A DNA stretch of 64,000 bases, from contig CANTUQ010000043.1 of the NCBI GenBank assembly GCA_947683425.1, positions 13,472,501 to 13,536,500 on the forward strand, in the 5' to 3' direction. The DNA is from Excoecaria cochinchinensis. Taxonomy: Eukaryota > Streptophyta > Magnoliopsida > Malpighiales > Euphorbiaceae. How positions within the stretch are numbered: the stretch's first letter is position 1; each line of letters begins with the position of its first letter. This document shows, piece by piece, positions 43,127 through 56,195 of the stretch. Made by a program: the position numbers and the translations under genes. The notes below the pieces were generated by a model. The model was not told the DNA's origin, searched no databases, and worked only from the letters and a program-made list of their open reading frames with translations.

Positions 43127-44464
43127 AAAATAGTATTTTATTATCCATCATTACAAATTTCTACATAAAAAATTTATTGTACAAGTTAAATGACATCCAA
43201 AGACTAAATCACAATCCCTACAAGTCATTGAGAAAATAAGCAACAAATTTAGGTACAAGAGAATTTCAAGGATTCTTTTCTATAAATCACTTGATGAGAC
43301 TCTCTAGTAGATGAGAAGTCCTCATAAATTTCAGCAATTAGCTGCATGAAATATATCAAAACAGAAGATCTTATGGAATGACAATATACATGCAGTGGTC
43401 TCTATTGGATAGTAATTAATTGATTTCATTAACCAAGTCAAATATATAGATGATGCCTATAGAGATAAGATCATTGAACCGACTCATTAAAGAATTCTAA
43501 ATGGTTAAAATTACCATAATATGACAATAGGATATTCTCTTAAAAAATGTAATGTAAGAGTTTTTTTAAACCTAAGATCATCATAGTAATTAACAAGTTA
43601 TTTAGTTGATAGGATATTGGGTATGGTTAAATGCTTGTAAAATTAATGATTGATCTTGATGAAATATGTCAACTTTTTTGGTAATAAGTTTAAACTCTAT
43701 ATTGTCATTAATTTTGAATTGAGACATTGACCAGCGCAATTGAATGAAAAAAAAAAGTTTCTTAAGTCATTCATTGGTAGATTATAATTGGCATGGAAGC
43801 ATAGTTGGTTACCTATTGGCATTTGACAGTTAAACCATATCATATAGCGATCGGGAACTATAAGAACAGAAGAAAACACTACGTTCTATAGGTTCTTGAG
43901 AGTATTTGTAGATGCCAACCTTGATCAGTAAATTGATTTGACCAATTTGCTACCATCTATGTATTGAATTTATCGTCTCCCATATTTTTGAATATTCTAA
44001 TCTTTGCCAAAAGGTTAATTATTTTATTATTTAATAATTAAATTAAAGAATTTAATTAATCAAATAAGTAAATTTTAATTCAAATAGAATATTGTTATAT
44101 TCTTTACTAGCGCAACAAATATAATTAATATTAAGGACAAATTGAATTTTTCTATTTTGAATAGAAAACTAACTAATATTTCATGGTTTAATTTTTGGAT
44201 ATATATATATATGTATGGGCAATTATAATTAATATTTATTTATATATTGAAATATATATGTAAATTTTAATAAAGGACTTAATTGTAAGATTCAATTGAA
44301 AAGTGGATCAAAGTGTAAAAATGCATTTTAAGTACATCTAGAAGTCCACGGCGTGGGCTGTGCAAGTTCATTCCAATTTAGAATTGGAATGCACAATTGT
44401 ACATTAAAAAGGAAAATTACTCTTCAAATTCCAAATTGTATTCGGAAAGTGAACTAAAGCTCCA

Positions 44465-44467
<3 letters not shown>

Positions 44468-44498
<31 letters not shown>
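44468..44498. repeat. (AT)n microsatellite
   Basis: About 31 bp of perfect AT dinucleotides. Confidence 0.95.
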
Positions 44499-44501
<3 letters not shown>

Positions 44502-44799
44502 AATCAATTAAAGATGGTTTTATATAAAAATCTTCACAATAGTAAAAAATTTCCAAATGCATTTTTGTATGATTTTGTAATAAAAAAAAAACTTTGTAAA
44601 TTCAATAATTCTTCTCTTAAAATAAAAATTTCTTAATTATTAGAAAATCTGAAGCCGATAAAACATCAACAAATTTCTCCACAAAACAATTCATGAATTA
44701 GAATAAAATACCTTATATATATCTTATTAATTTTTTATGAAGAATTACAAGAAGGAGCTAAAGAGGCGCAATAACAAATTTCTTAGAATATAAGTTGTA

Positions 44800-45090
44800 A
44801 ATCTAGAGATTTATTACACAATGAAATAGAAATTAGGTACAATGAGTTTTTTCTTATTTTCTTTAATCTTTGAGGGGGTATGCAAAAATGCTCTACCTCG
44901 AATGAGCTGTTTGCTACTTTTATAGATGAAGAAAGTAGCATTGCAATATTGATGTTGAGAATCTATTCTATAGATGAACATTGCTTGCCATAATGGAGAA
45001 TTTTACCCTTGATGAATAGTACTTGCCACAATTAAGAATATTTATTGTTGATGAATGGTGCTTGCCACAATTAAGAATTTTTCGGAATAA
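44800..45090 (-). promoter_or_regulatory. Possible old retroelement promoter with upstream repeats
   Basis: On the minus strand, three degenerate copies of a motif of about 38 bp containing CTTGTGGCAAG or a close form (starts in plus coordinates at about 44973, 45011 and 45050) precede a TATAAAAG box at about 44920. A polyadenylation-like AATAAA follows about 115 bp further on (near 44808). TATA and AATAAA this close together resemble the R region of an LTR or a pararetroviral leader. No coding sequence was found to support either. Confidence 0.25.
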
Positions 45091-45694
45091 TTGAAAATTC
45101 AACTGTTGAAGTATTTGCCATTTATGGCGACAATTAAATTCCTGCAAAAAAATTTTATTAGCAAAAATTCTTTTTTTTTTTTTAAAGAAAAAACTATAAT
45201 GTCTACAAAAGAGTCCTGAGAATCTTCAAAATGTTGAGGTGATGGAGAGGCTTCATCATATGTACAATTGTTTTTTTTTCAAAGGAAACTTACTTTTAAT
45301 TTATATAAACTTATACTATCCATATTTTTACAGAATATAGGACAGAATTTCTTCTATACGGGTCTCTATTTCCCTGTTACACATTTGAAAATTTCTCTTA
45401 TATAAATCAATCATATATCTCAACCCTATTTGCATCCAATGTATACTCATTATTTCCCATCCTCATCAAAATATTAATGTAAATAGATAAATGCACAAAC
45501 AGTCATAAATTTATCCACCTTAATTCATTAACTTTACACATCAATGTCTTTCATTACAAATAGTTTGATTTCTATACATAAATAAGGATTAGTAATGTCC
45601 ATATCTATAAATATATAGTTACAAAAATCCATTAATATTCACGGATGGATATCAGACATATCATCCAAAAATTTACAGTTCAATTACTAGTTAG

Positions 45695-47048
45695 TAGGCC
45701 TGGCAAACTTGACCCAGACCCAAAAACCCCACCCAACCCGCCCAAAAAAATTAATCTAAAACCCCGCCCAACTCATAATCTGCTCAATTGAGCCCCGCCC
45801 AAAATCACCCCCCTTAAATCTCAACCTGTTTGGGGCATTTTCAAAATGCCCAACGGGCCTCCCAAATGTAAATAACAATCCATCAAGTTCATCCAAAAAA
45901 AGTTTGAATACAGGTTAAGTGTTTCATAACTCTCACAAGCTCTGCATGGGTTTTGGACGGAAACAATGGCGGACATCAGCAATAACAGCAACAATAGCAA
46001 CAAATACAAAGATGGGTATTATGTGGGGATTCCAATTCATAGCCAAGTTAGAAAGATAAAGCAAGAATCTGAGAAGATCAGACACCCTTCTTTGAGGCAA
46101 CCAGAGATGAGGCGTGTTTTTTTGCAAGACTAGCAGGGAACGTTCTCGATCTCCTTTGGGCTTAGTTGAGAGAGAAAGACCCATTTCCGTCGGCAATTGA
46201 TTACCCATAAAATTATTGTTTTTATGCATAGTTTGCAGATAGATATGGAGGTTATTATGTTTTTCTTTTTTTTTTTTTTCTTTTGAATTTGAAGGTTACT
46301 CTGTTTTTGTTCATGGATATTCACCTGCCTTTTCACTTGCTCTATTCTACGGGTTTTAACGCAGTTGTACATATATTTTGATAAAAAAAATTACGTAGAA
46401 AATTAAAGTTATAACTGGAAATTGCTCTTCCTGTTTGTTTCTTTTTTAACCTTTTGATCACTTCATTCTATGGGTTTGTGAATTTTGATGGATTAAAGAA
46501 GTAGGTTCTATCATATTTTTTTACGTTTTCCAGTAGGTTTGAGTTTTACTTTATTTTAAGGAATCCCACAAAAGTTTCATTATAAAAAGGAGGTTTGATG
46601 AACAAAGCAGAGGAAAAGTCATAAAAAAAAGGTTAGCTTTTGGGCCATTTGGAACAAGCCACCTATTTGTTATGGTAGTTATTTTAGTATCCGTTATCGT
46701 ATCGAGAATTATTTTGCGTTAAAAAAATGTGTTAAATGGGCAGACCCACATATTGGTCCATTTGGGCCTCCATCCGATATATTTGGGCTACCCAATCCAT
46801 TTTGACCCGTTTGGTCCATCACCTAACTCATTTAGCCAATATTAGTCATTTTTTTATATTCCGTTATTATATCGAGAATTATTTTAATTAAAAAAATTGA
46901 TCAAATTTTTAGCCCATGGGTCGACCCAACCCGCCCAACCCATTTGAACATTTGGCCCATTTATGACCCATACTTTTTGGCCCATTTGTGACCCGCCCAT
47001 TAATGACCCAACCCAAACCCGCCCAACCCGTCTCATTTGCCACCTCTA
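45695..47048. mobile_element. hAT-like non-autonomous DNA transposon (1354 bp), 8-bp TSD
   Basis: The flanks carry the identical 8-mer CTAGTTAG (45687-45694 and 47049-47056). The ends are short inverted repeats: TAGGCCTGGCAAA on the left, TAGAGGTGGCAAA read inward on the right. Subterminal regions are full of CCCAACCCGCCC and GACCC motifs in the orientation expected of hAT elements. It contains no transposase. The interior holds a gene-like segment (45966-46200). Confidence 0.9.
45966..46200 (+). pseudogene. Captured small host gene inside the hAT element (frameshifted)
   Basis: The start lies in a strong plant context (AACAATGGC). The frame reads MADISNNSNNSNKYKDG, then YYVGIPIHSQVRKIKQESEK and PSLRQPEMRRVF, and stops at TAG 46131 after 55 codons. 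In the next frame the sequence continues without a gap as SRERSRSPLGLVER and RPISVGN, ending at TGA 46198. A single extra T in the T7 run at 46117-46123 accounts for the break; about 77 codons in all. Composition is protein-like and unlike the AT-rich, GGGTC-rich surroundings. I recall small plant proteins of unknown function with SRSPLGL and RPISVG motifs but could not check this. It has no resemblance to transposase. Most likely a transduplicated host fragment. Confidence 0.6.
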
Positions 47049-47895
47049 CTAGTTAGATATATAACTAATGTGCTATTTAAGAGCTTTGATAAAGCATAAT
47101 TCCAAAATGAAAAAATCTAAATCCTAAGACTAATCATCCATCACAAAGTTAAGGGATTTCTCCTCACTTCTTGGTAGATAGCTGGCTAGCATTTCTGTCC
47201 AATCACCCTGTGTACCTACGCGCAAAAATAAACTGTACGCACTAAGCAAAATTCTTAGTAACAACCACTAACATTACTTTTTCAAATAAATCATATCAAA
47301 AATTCATTTAAAAATTTATAAACAATAACTAATTAAATACAAAATTTTAAATCACTTAGTTGATCCCTTTTTAAGTAGCGTGCTAGTCTATGAGTCAAGC
47401 AAGCAATTACATACACTTAATACTCATTATAATCATAAACTATCTTTAATGCCAGTCATTATTAAACATTTAAATTATTTTAAATTAAGAAAATGCATTT
47501 CATTGCCCAAAGCAACTCGAAAGAATTCACCAAGGGGACACACAGGACTCAGGCCACTTTATGCCTATTAGATTGAAGTGGCCAATACCGAGCATTGTAC
47601 TTTACTCCCCCCTTTAGTTCACTTCAATCCCTCCTCATAAAATTCCATACATTTGGATTCCTAATTTGAACCCTGTCATACCCATTTATAATATTCTATA
47701 AAATGTTAGTTGCTCCCAAAATATTATTTTTATTTTACTCAATACAAGGTTAAGTTTTAAATTTTTAAAATACTCTCAAACTTATTACATATTTATTAAT
47801 ATTATTTATTATGTACCCAAGTTTTCAGGTTTAACTTGGTGATCTCGAGTCCTCTAGTAGTACTATTCGGGTCATTGCTATTTCAGGGCGTTACA
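47049..47895 (-). repeat. Degenerate chromovirus-type LTR fragment
   Basis: On the minus strand it would begin TGTAACGCCC at 47895, a typical Tekay-type LTR start, and it carries a degenerate hairpin (TACTAAGAATTTTGCTTAGTGCG, minus strand, 47234-47262). The inner end lies beyond the hAT element and was not found. Confidence 0.4.
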
Positions 47896-49742
47896 TTGGC
47901 TCTACAAGGTTTTCCCAATAGATTGGGTGGCATCTCCTAAAACTTATCTCTTTGTTGCCTAATATTTGCAAAATTCCATTTATCTTATTAAAAATTTGAT
48001 AAGATTCCTCAAAATGCTCACTTTAAGTTTGGGCTAATTGGGTCAAATCTTTGATTGTTTCAAAGTAAAATAGATCGAATATTAGTGGTGCGAACTCTCA
48101 TTCTTTCAAGTTGGAAAGCGATAGAGCATGGCAAATAACTTGAATGGAAGTATAGGCTAACTTATCATACAAAAAATGGGTTCATTTTTGAAAGCCCAGT
48201 TAGGTGAGAATATTGGTCCTCACATGCAATTGTGAAGAGGCTTTTATTGGAACTTTTATTTGTTGAAAATTGGGACATTGGTCCCATTTTATTAATTAGA
48301 TTCAAATTAATTAATTATGTATAAATTCTTTTATGCTTATTGAAAACTTATTATTTAAATGTGATTTTTGGAAAAAATAGGACATTGGTCCAATTTTATT
48401 AACCAAAATCCCAATTACACCATAAAAATATTTTTGGTGGAATTTTCCATTAAACGGGCAAAAGCCTTTTGTTACGCTAAACATGCATAGAGACAAGAAA
48501 TAAAGATGGTACACTAAATCTAGACCTAAAATTGCATCACATAACACATTTAGCACATAAGACAACATGAGAACGCATGTAAGAAGGTAAAAACATGCAT
48601 AAAAAGAGGTAGAACATAAAGAGATTCAAAAAGACAAAGAAAAAAAAATATTGAGTTTACACTTGTGACAAGTGATCTATGGCCATGAATTCAAATTACA
48701 CCCTTGACTGGTGAGTCACGGGCATGAGCTAATGTTTACACCCATGGCTAGCAAGTCATGGCAGTAACTCAACCAAGCTCCTAGAAAGCAGGGAGGACAT
48801 TGATTCACGATCATGACTCGATGAGCCACAACCATAAGTAGCTTTGAGACAAAAGCTCTCCTCTTTTTCCACTCCTTCCTATTCATGGCCTTCTATATGG
48901 GTTAAAACCCAGAAAAACGGCACACAAGAACTCAATGAAGCACAAAAACTCTTTAAAACTCCTTTTAGATTTGAATGATGTTACCTTTTTTATTTGAGTT
49001 AAACTAATGACATAAAAACAAAATTTAACCACACGTCAAATACCTATGAGTGGGTTTCACACCCTAAATCTATTTAAAAACATCAAATCTGGCAAGAAAC
49101 TACTAAAAGGAGTACATTTACAGCTTGCTAGGAGGAGAAGGGGCTTTATTATTTTACCTTGTGCTTGCTAATCTTTTGGTGATATTGAAGCTTCAAGATC
49201 CAAAGAACTCTTTTTAGTTTTAATGTACGAAAACCAAGCTTGAAGAGGAATTTTTGCTATTTATAGGAGCAAAATTCTAGGTTTCTTGGAAAGAAAGAAG
49301 GCCAAAAGTCCCAAAAAGATCCCATTTCTATCAAAATAGGAGATATTTATAATTTTTCTAGAAAATGGCCAGTCATGGCTATGATTCATCGAGTCATAGC
49401 TGTAACCGGACTCTATGCCCTATTTTTGGTTTGAACTCTAATTACAGGCATGAAACTAATTAACCATTTTGACTCAAGTCATGACTTGACTCTAGTCGCC
49501 CAAACCGACTTTTTTTTCTTCCAAAATTATTTTTAAATTGTCGAAAGACCAAAACCCTTCCCAAAAGCATTTTAAAATACAAAGAGACCCTAAATATCTT
49601 AGCCTCTTATCTTCTAAAAAGATTTTGCTTCCTTATTAGGTAACCTTGACAAAAGCCACCTTTAGAAACCACTGTCTATAGTCACAAAGGTTACACCTTT
49701 TTCTCCTAGTTTTACATATAGATCGATTGATCCATATACTAG
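47896..49742 (-). repeat. Degenerate Tat-type LTR relic
   Basis: Near its left edge is CCCAATAGATTGGGTGGCATCTCC, matching the terminal module of Tat LTRs; then twice GGACATTGGTCC..TTTTATTAA, as in the other Tat LTRs of the window. A minus-strand start like TATAGACAGTGG may be near 49680. A block rich in GTCATGG/CATGGCT motifs (48660-48850, 49375-49500) sits where other Tat LTRs have GC-rich blocks. No gene. Confidence 0.45.
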
Positions 49743-51062
49743 TGTAGACACCGGATCCTGAGTCAGTTCACATCAGAGTTACCCAATGATAATCAGATGC
49801 CTGTTCACAGGCAAAAACGTTGTGAATGATGATTTTCTTGTCAAATTTGCATTTTAGAATAAAAGATAAAAAAATAATAAAAAATGTATAAAAAATTAAA
49901 TTTGAAAAATGGAGTTTGAAAATTATTGTAATTTGATCAAAATTTTTATTTAAAAAAAAATTTTTCGATCGTTTAGGGAAGCCGACGCGCGAGGGGGGGC
50001 CTCCCCCACATGCTGGCGCTGGGGCCCTCACCCACACACGCGAGGCGCATGTGCCCTGCCAGCGCGCCCGACGCCCGTCGCGCACGCTAATGAGCGTTGG
50101 TCACCCCTGGTCTGCCGAAATCGCGTTTTTTCTTTATTTTTTTTGACTTTTCACCTTTTTTTACGGAATTTTTAATGATAATTTCCTTTTTTGAACCCAA
50201 ATTAAGGGAAATTTGATAAAAATTTAATATTCTTCCTTAATTAATTAGGTTTTCCATTTTTATTGATATAAATAGAAAAATTATGGGAAGAAAATGGAGA
50301 GGATTTTCTTTTGGAGGAATTTCTTTGGAGGTATTTTTTCTTCTCTCTTCTTGAGTTTTTGCAAATTTTCTTCTTCTTCTTTAATTTTTTTTTCTTCTTC
50401 TTACTTCAATAAAAATTTTTCTAAACATTTTTAGATTGAATGTTATTGAAGAATAATTGATTTTGAGACAAAAAAAAACAATTTTTTGTTCTTACAAATC
50501 CAATTTTCCCACTTGTTATTTTTTTAATCTTTTTCTCTTCAATTTATTTCTTCCAAAAACTTACATTGATTTTATGGATGAAAAATTGATTTTGAGACAA
50601 ATAGAATAATTCTTTATTCGTAAAATCTAATTTTTTATTTGATTTCGTAAAAATAAGATTTTTACAATTTTTTAGAGAAAAGTTTTTAGATTATTTTTAT
50701 CTATTATTTTGTGAATCAAAGAAAGAAAAATCAATTATTTTCACCTATTCCACCAAATTTGAAATCTGAGGGTTAATATTTTAGGATGGATCTCTTAATT
50801 TTATTCTTCTTTTATTTATTTTTGTTCATATTTAATTAGTAATCATGTAGATCTTTATATTTATTGTTTATTTATTTATTTTATGTTATTTTAGATATAG
50901 ATTTAATTTTTTGATCTTTTTCTTTGTTACCTTTTTATTTATTTGATTATTCATTTTCTTTTATTTATCATTATTATTTATCATCATTATTTTTCATTAT
51001 TATTATTATTCATTTAGTTACTTATTATTATTATTATTATTGTTGTTGTTGTTTTATTATCA

Positions 51063-51142
<80 letters not shown>

Positions 51143-51529
51143 TCATGTTTTTATGTACTAACCTATTAGTATGTTAATTTATTTGTTTCAATCATATTAT
51201 TTAATTTATTTATCATCCATAATGCATCTTTTTATCTATTTTAATTTATTATTTATTATTTCAAGTATTTAATGGATTTTTTTGATTTAATTTCTAACAT
51301 TAATTTTATTTGTGTTTAATTGTGATTTTTAATCTTTATTTCTTTCCTTATTTGAACACCCATACGAACGAAGGAGGTGATCCGAGATTTATTTTTGTTG
51401 AATCATTTTTTTATTGTATTTATTATTTTTCTTTTATTTGGCTTTTTAATTTATTTTTCATGTAATTAGTAATAAAATCATTTATTTTAAGCACATTTAG
51501 TTAAAAACACACAAAAATATTTTTATAAA
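49743..51529 (+). repeat. 5' LTR of Tat element 2, first part
   Basis: Begins TGTAGACACCGGATCC. It has a GC-rich block (49980-50100), a TATA-like ATATAAATAG (about 50267) followed by a pyrimidine-rich leader, and a long TTA microsatellite. It is interrupted at 51529 by a Tekay-type solo LTR and continues at 56196; the duplication ATAAA (51525-51529, 56191-56195) marks the junction. Confidence 0.88.
50990..51142 (+). repeat. (TTA)n microsatellite inside a Tat LTR
   Basis: Perfect TTA run of about 75 bp from 51066, preceded by shorter runs and a GTT stretch; the same LTR position as the run at 18311-18580. Confidence 0.95.
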
Positions 51530-53914
51530 TGTAACACCTCGTTTGCCCTCTAGAAGTTGGAGCCATTTGTGCATGTGTGTTTTGGGTGTGTGATGGCATG
51601 TAATAAGGGCATTTTGGGTAAAATGCATATTTTATGGGTTTTATTATAGTGTGAGTTCATATAGAGTTGTAGGATGTGAGTGTGTGGGTGCCATTAGTGT
51701 GTGCATGCTCACATGTTGGTAGGGTGTGCATTAGTGAGGATAGCCCTGTGTGTGTGTAGTGCATGCTTGTTGGGTATGAGTGGTTAATCTCCACCAATGA
51801 GAAAATGACATGTGTCTAGGGTAAGGAAAAGAAATAGAGAAAGAAAGAGAAAAGGGGAAAAAGTAGAAATTGATCTTCATTTCCCATTTTTTCCTTCTCT
51901 CTACCCTAGCTTGGATCCAAGGAAGAGTGGTGGAATTAATCATCTCTTGACCTCAATTGGTAAGTTTTGTAGCATTTCTTCTTCTTCATCTCCTTTTCTT
52001 CTTCTCTTGTTCTTGATTTTGGTTAGATTGGGTTTTTAATTTAGGTTTTGTGTTTGTTTGGATTTTGGGTGTTCTTGATTAGTTGAGCCTCCTCGCGATC
52101 CCAAAGGTAAGGAGAAGGCGAGTGGAAGTGGTACCAAGTAGATTTGGAGCTAAGGAGTTCCAGCTTTGGGATTTTAATTGTAATTTGCTTGTTTGATGTT
52201 CATATGGTGATTTATGCTTTTGTATGTGATTTCTAAATAATTGATGTTTGATGAGTTATAATATAGTGTTAATGTTGTGGGTAATTAATTGATTTGAGTT
52301 ATGATGCATAAATGTTGAAGTTTTAGGCAAAATTTGAAGTTTGATGAGTTTTTGGTTGAAAATTCTAGGTTTGTGTTCTTGAGAAGTTGATTATGTTCAT
52401 GTATGTTTTTTATTGGGTTAATTGTTAGAAAATTTGTATTTTATATTTCTTGTAACGCATGGAAGGTTGATTTTAGGTAAGTTGATGTTTGGATTGAGTT
52501 GTAGTTGAGATTGAAGGTTTGGGTGCTTTGATTTTGGAAAAATTTTGCAGAAAATCGCGTAAGAACTGGAAATCCCGACGCTGTCGCGACAGAGTTTGGT
52601 GAAGCCAGCTCCTGCGTGTGACCGAGCGAAAGTGGGTAGCCGAGCCGATCGCAGCAGAGCTCACTGTCGCAATCGCGGCGTGTGTCGCAAATGCGACAGG
52701 GCGCTCGACTGCCGAGCGGTGCAGCAGAGCCCACTGTCGCGAGCGCGACAGAGCGCTCAGCTACTGAGTCACTGGGCACTCCCCTGTCGCGAGTACGCGC
52801 GTCTGCGCGAGGTCGCGATAGCCTTTGTGGCTGCTCACTGTCATGATCGCGACAGTGACCCTTTTTATGCCCTGTTTTTTTGATTTTGCCTTTCCTTCCA
52901 AAATGAATTTTGTATCATTTCTTTTTGGGTTTTTACTACTGAATGAGAATAATTATGCTTATATATATGTACTATTACGATTTCTCCACGATAAATTATA
53001 TGTTATGCTTTGAGCATGAACTGTATTATGCATGACCTGCGAGAGTCAGTCTAGTGGATAGTTAGGCATGCCTAAAAGATTCCTTTTGCTGCAGCCTCTA
53101 TACTGTTCTGGACCCTCATCAGGTCCCTATTTAGTTCCTCGCGAACATCTACGTGTTTGAATTTTGTTTAAGATTCCTCTGTAAAATGTTTTGAAAAGAT
53201 GTAAAGTGATACTGTTTTTCGATTCGTACCTGTAAGGTACCGTACTGCTATGTGACGATTCATACCCGTAAGGTACTCTACGCGTTTACTCGTTATCCAC
53301 TACTTTGAGTCAGTAGGTGTTATGGTTTGTTCTGATATGATCAAAAGTATACGAATCCGAATGAGTATGACTATGAGCATCTGAATTTGAATGACTCTTC
53401 TATGAGCTTACGAATCTATTGGCATATGAATGTGTTTATTGAACCATTGAATGATGATGAATGGAATTATATTGTGATTATGTATTGTGTTCATGAGTAT
53501 GCCATTATGTATGTGATTTGACTTGATGACCATTGTGAGTTGCCGTCCATATATTATTGTTGTGTTTCCCACTAAGCGTTATCGCTTAGTACGGTGTTTT
53601 CACTCGTGCAGGTGCAAAAGGTGTATAGCTTTTGGGAGAGTCGTCGCCAGTCAAGCCAACACAGAGGGATTAGTGTTAGGGCTTTATTTTTGTAGCATGA
53701 TTCTTTTGTAATAGAACTCACTATGTATTATTTTGTTAAGCTTCCACTAAGTATCTTTGACAGTTGTAATTATTTTGTATTATCAGTTTTTGATCAGAAC
53801 ATTATTGTAATGAATATTATTATATTAATGCATGATCATTCTGCTGTTTCCAAAGTTTTTAATTTTTGCTATTGATATATATGTTTATATCATGTGAATG
53901 GATGATGGTGTACT
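51530..53914 (+). repeat. Tekay-type solo LTR, first part
   Basis: Begins TGTAACACCTCG directly after the duplication ATAAA. Signals in order: splice-like donor TTGGTAAGT (51960), acceptor and codon-like block (52083-52141), CpG block (52578-52860), palindrome TTAGGCATGCCTAA (53062) and double hairpin (53568-53611). It is split at 53914 by a Tat solo LTR and resumes at 56103 or 56108, next to the duplicated GTACT. Confidence 0.9.
52578..52860. repeat. CpG-rich inverted-repeat block in the Tekay-type solo LTR
   Basis: CTGTCGCGAGCGCGACAGAG and related motifs, more decayed than in the young element. Flanking sequence is AT-rich. Confidence 0.78.
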
Positions 53915-56102
53915 TGTGACGCGCGCCGGACCCCGGAGCGCCCCTTTGACCGCCCGCTTTAGGGCGATCGGGCTGATGAGGTTCGTTGACAACTTGCAAC
54001 GAATTACAAGTGCGTCTATTTTGGGCAACAAGGAGGTTTCATGGAGTCGCCACCCAATAGAACATTGGAAAAGTTCGTCTCACCTCAGTGAGCCTAAAAC
54101 GGCGTATATTTCCATTTTGGGCAAACTAAAGGGGTCTTGGAGGCAATCACCCCAATAGAACATTGGGAATGATCCTCTAACCCTATGGAGCCTAGGATTT
54201 ATTAAGCCTTTTTGACACAAGAGGTGTCTTGGAGGTCTCGTTCCAATGAATGATCGGATAGACCTCTCGCCTCGTTGAACCCAAAGACCAGAGAAGGTTC
54301 GGGACTTCCCATTTATTAATATATTGGTTAAATTTATAATTGAGTTTTGAATTTACCTTTTCGTCTCTTTTCTCATGCATTTAAATGCAATAAAAATTAA
54401 AGCGCAATATCAACCATATAAATGAAGCGATAAAGAATAACATAAAGCGCATAAACATAAATTACAACAAAACTAAGGGCGGAATACAACCCCCATTTTA
54501 AATAAGTTGCGATCCACGCATAAATCGGGTTATTCATTTAAGGATAAGGAATTGGTTCTCGCATGCATATTTAAAGAAAACACTTTTGATGTGGCAATTT
54601 TATTTAGGATGAAAATTTAGGACTTTGGTCTTATTTTATTAGAAAAAACCAATTTATTCTATAAAATATTTTTATGTGATTTTTTATTTAAGCATGCATA
54701 AAAACCATTTTATTTAACAATTACATACACGGAAATCAAAAATATAAACCAAATGAGAATTAAAATGTACAATAAAGATACCAAACCCCGCGTCTCCTCC
54801 TTCACGTGCATGGATGTTCAAATAAGAATAAAACAACGATTTGCAACCAAAAAAACAAAAAAAAAATAAAATTCATGTTAGTGATTGAGCCAAAGAAATT
54901 ATTTAAACATATAAAATAACAAATTATAGATTAAAATAAATAAAACATGCATTATTTATGACAAAATTAATTAAATGACATGATAAAATATATAATTTAA
55001 CAAATTAGCAATTTTACATGCACAAAATAACACAACATAATGACGAACAAAAATTATAAATAAAGATTAGCATACATAAAAAAATTAATAATAACAAATT
55101 TATCATACCTAAAACATGCATAAAATAATTATGAGGCAATTTAATACGCATAAGAATAAAAATACATTAATCATGCCAAACATATTAAATAAATAATTAT
55201 AATAACAGCAATTTTGAGCAAAGAATAAAAATATTAACATATGCAAGAAACAATTTAACAAGAAAATAAAATAATAGATTTAAAAGAATTTACATATTAA
55301 ATAAATAATTAAAGATAAAAATAAGAAGAAAATAATAGGCTAAAAGAATTTACATACTAAATAATTAATCAAAAACAAAACAAAAAAAAAAGGTCTAAAA
55401 GAATTTACATGCTAATTAGTTAATTGAAAACAAAATAAATGAAATTAACAAAAAGAATAAAGGAGTAAAACCAAGAATAATTACCCTCAATATTTTCTTG
55501 TAGAATTGAAGGTAGATGAATTAATCTTTTGCATTGATTTGTTGGAATAATAATAAAATTCAGATGTAAGAAATCGAAAATAATTTTATGTAATTTTTTG
55601 AAGAAAAATGAAGCAATTTTCTAAGAAAATCCTTTCTAAAATTTTCAGTCAAAACCCAATTTTTTCTCCCTAAGAAAAATCAGATTTTTTTTTCAAAAAC
55701 CTCCCTAAAAACTCCCAAAAATCCTCCTCTTGAAGTCCTAAAATTTTCCCCTTTAATTCCCTCAAAAAACTGCCAAAAAACCACCCCAAAAGCCCCTAAA
55801 ACCGTCCAAAAACCGTAACTGGGAAGTGGGGGGCGAAAATGGGCGAGGGATGCCCCGACGCTCGCGAAAAAAATATATATATATAATTTTTTTAAATAAA
55901 AAAAAACCTAAAAACTCATAAAAATAATTTTTTTAAATATTTTTAAAATATTTAAGAAAAATACATTTTTCTCCATTCCTAACAAATCCAAATGACAAGC
56001 GAATTTACTTCCGACCTTCATTCTTTTTGCCTATAAGCCGGCATAGCTAAATTTCATCATCGGGTAATCCTAATCAAGGCTACTTGGGACCCGGTATCTA
56101 CA
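53915..56102 (-). repeat. Tat-type solo LTR (2188 bp) inside the Tekay-type solo LTR
   Basis: The minus strand begins TGTAGATACCGGGTCCC at 56102 and ends GGCGCGCGTCACA at 53915. The 5-bp duplication GTACT is perfect on both sides (53910-53914 and 56103-56107). It carries about three copies of the terminal module with CCCAATAGAACATTGG (54010-54260), and imperfect tandem AT-rich repeats containing AAAAGAATTTACAT (55280-55440) where the other Tat LTRs have TTA runs. There is no primer site or coding sequence, hence a solo LTR. Confidence 0.93.
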
Positions 56103-56190
56103 GTACTGCTCTGTTTGGTGACACCCTTACTCATACGAGTCTCACTCCCTTATGGATGGGTTCTCCTACGTATGGGAAGGGGGTGTTAAA
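56103..56190 (+). repeat. Tekay-type solo LTR, terminal part
   Basis: After the duplicated GTACT it reads GGTGACACCCTTACTCATACG ... CTACGTATGGG ... GGGGGTGTTAAA. This matches the end of the LTR at 6537 (minus strand ACCTTTACCCATACG ... CTACGTATGAG ... TGTTACA). The final CA has decayed to AA. The duplication ATAAA follows. Confidence 0.85.
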
Positions 56191-56195
56191 ATAAA

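Larger units (their letters stand above)
43127..45694. other. AT-rich stretch without recognisable gene
   Basis: About 2.6 kb with only short ORFs, none with recognisable motifs. It holds an (AT)n microsatellite (44468-44498), a promoter-like segment on the minus strand (44800-45090) and otherwise decayed sequence that I could not assign. Confidence 0.6.

Noticed and set aside
45821..46372. Minus-strand ORFs of 62-98 codons in the hAT element
   Set aside because: Opposite to the well-supported start and motifs of the captured gene on the plus strand; no transposase motifs.
51812..52039. ORF of 75 codons overlapping the LTR donor site
   Set aside because: Opens at a GTG, not ATG, and runs through the donor into low-complexity serine/leucine sequence; mentioned only as context for the putative intron.
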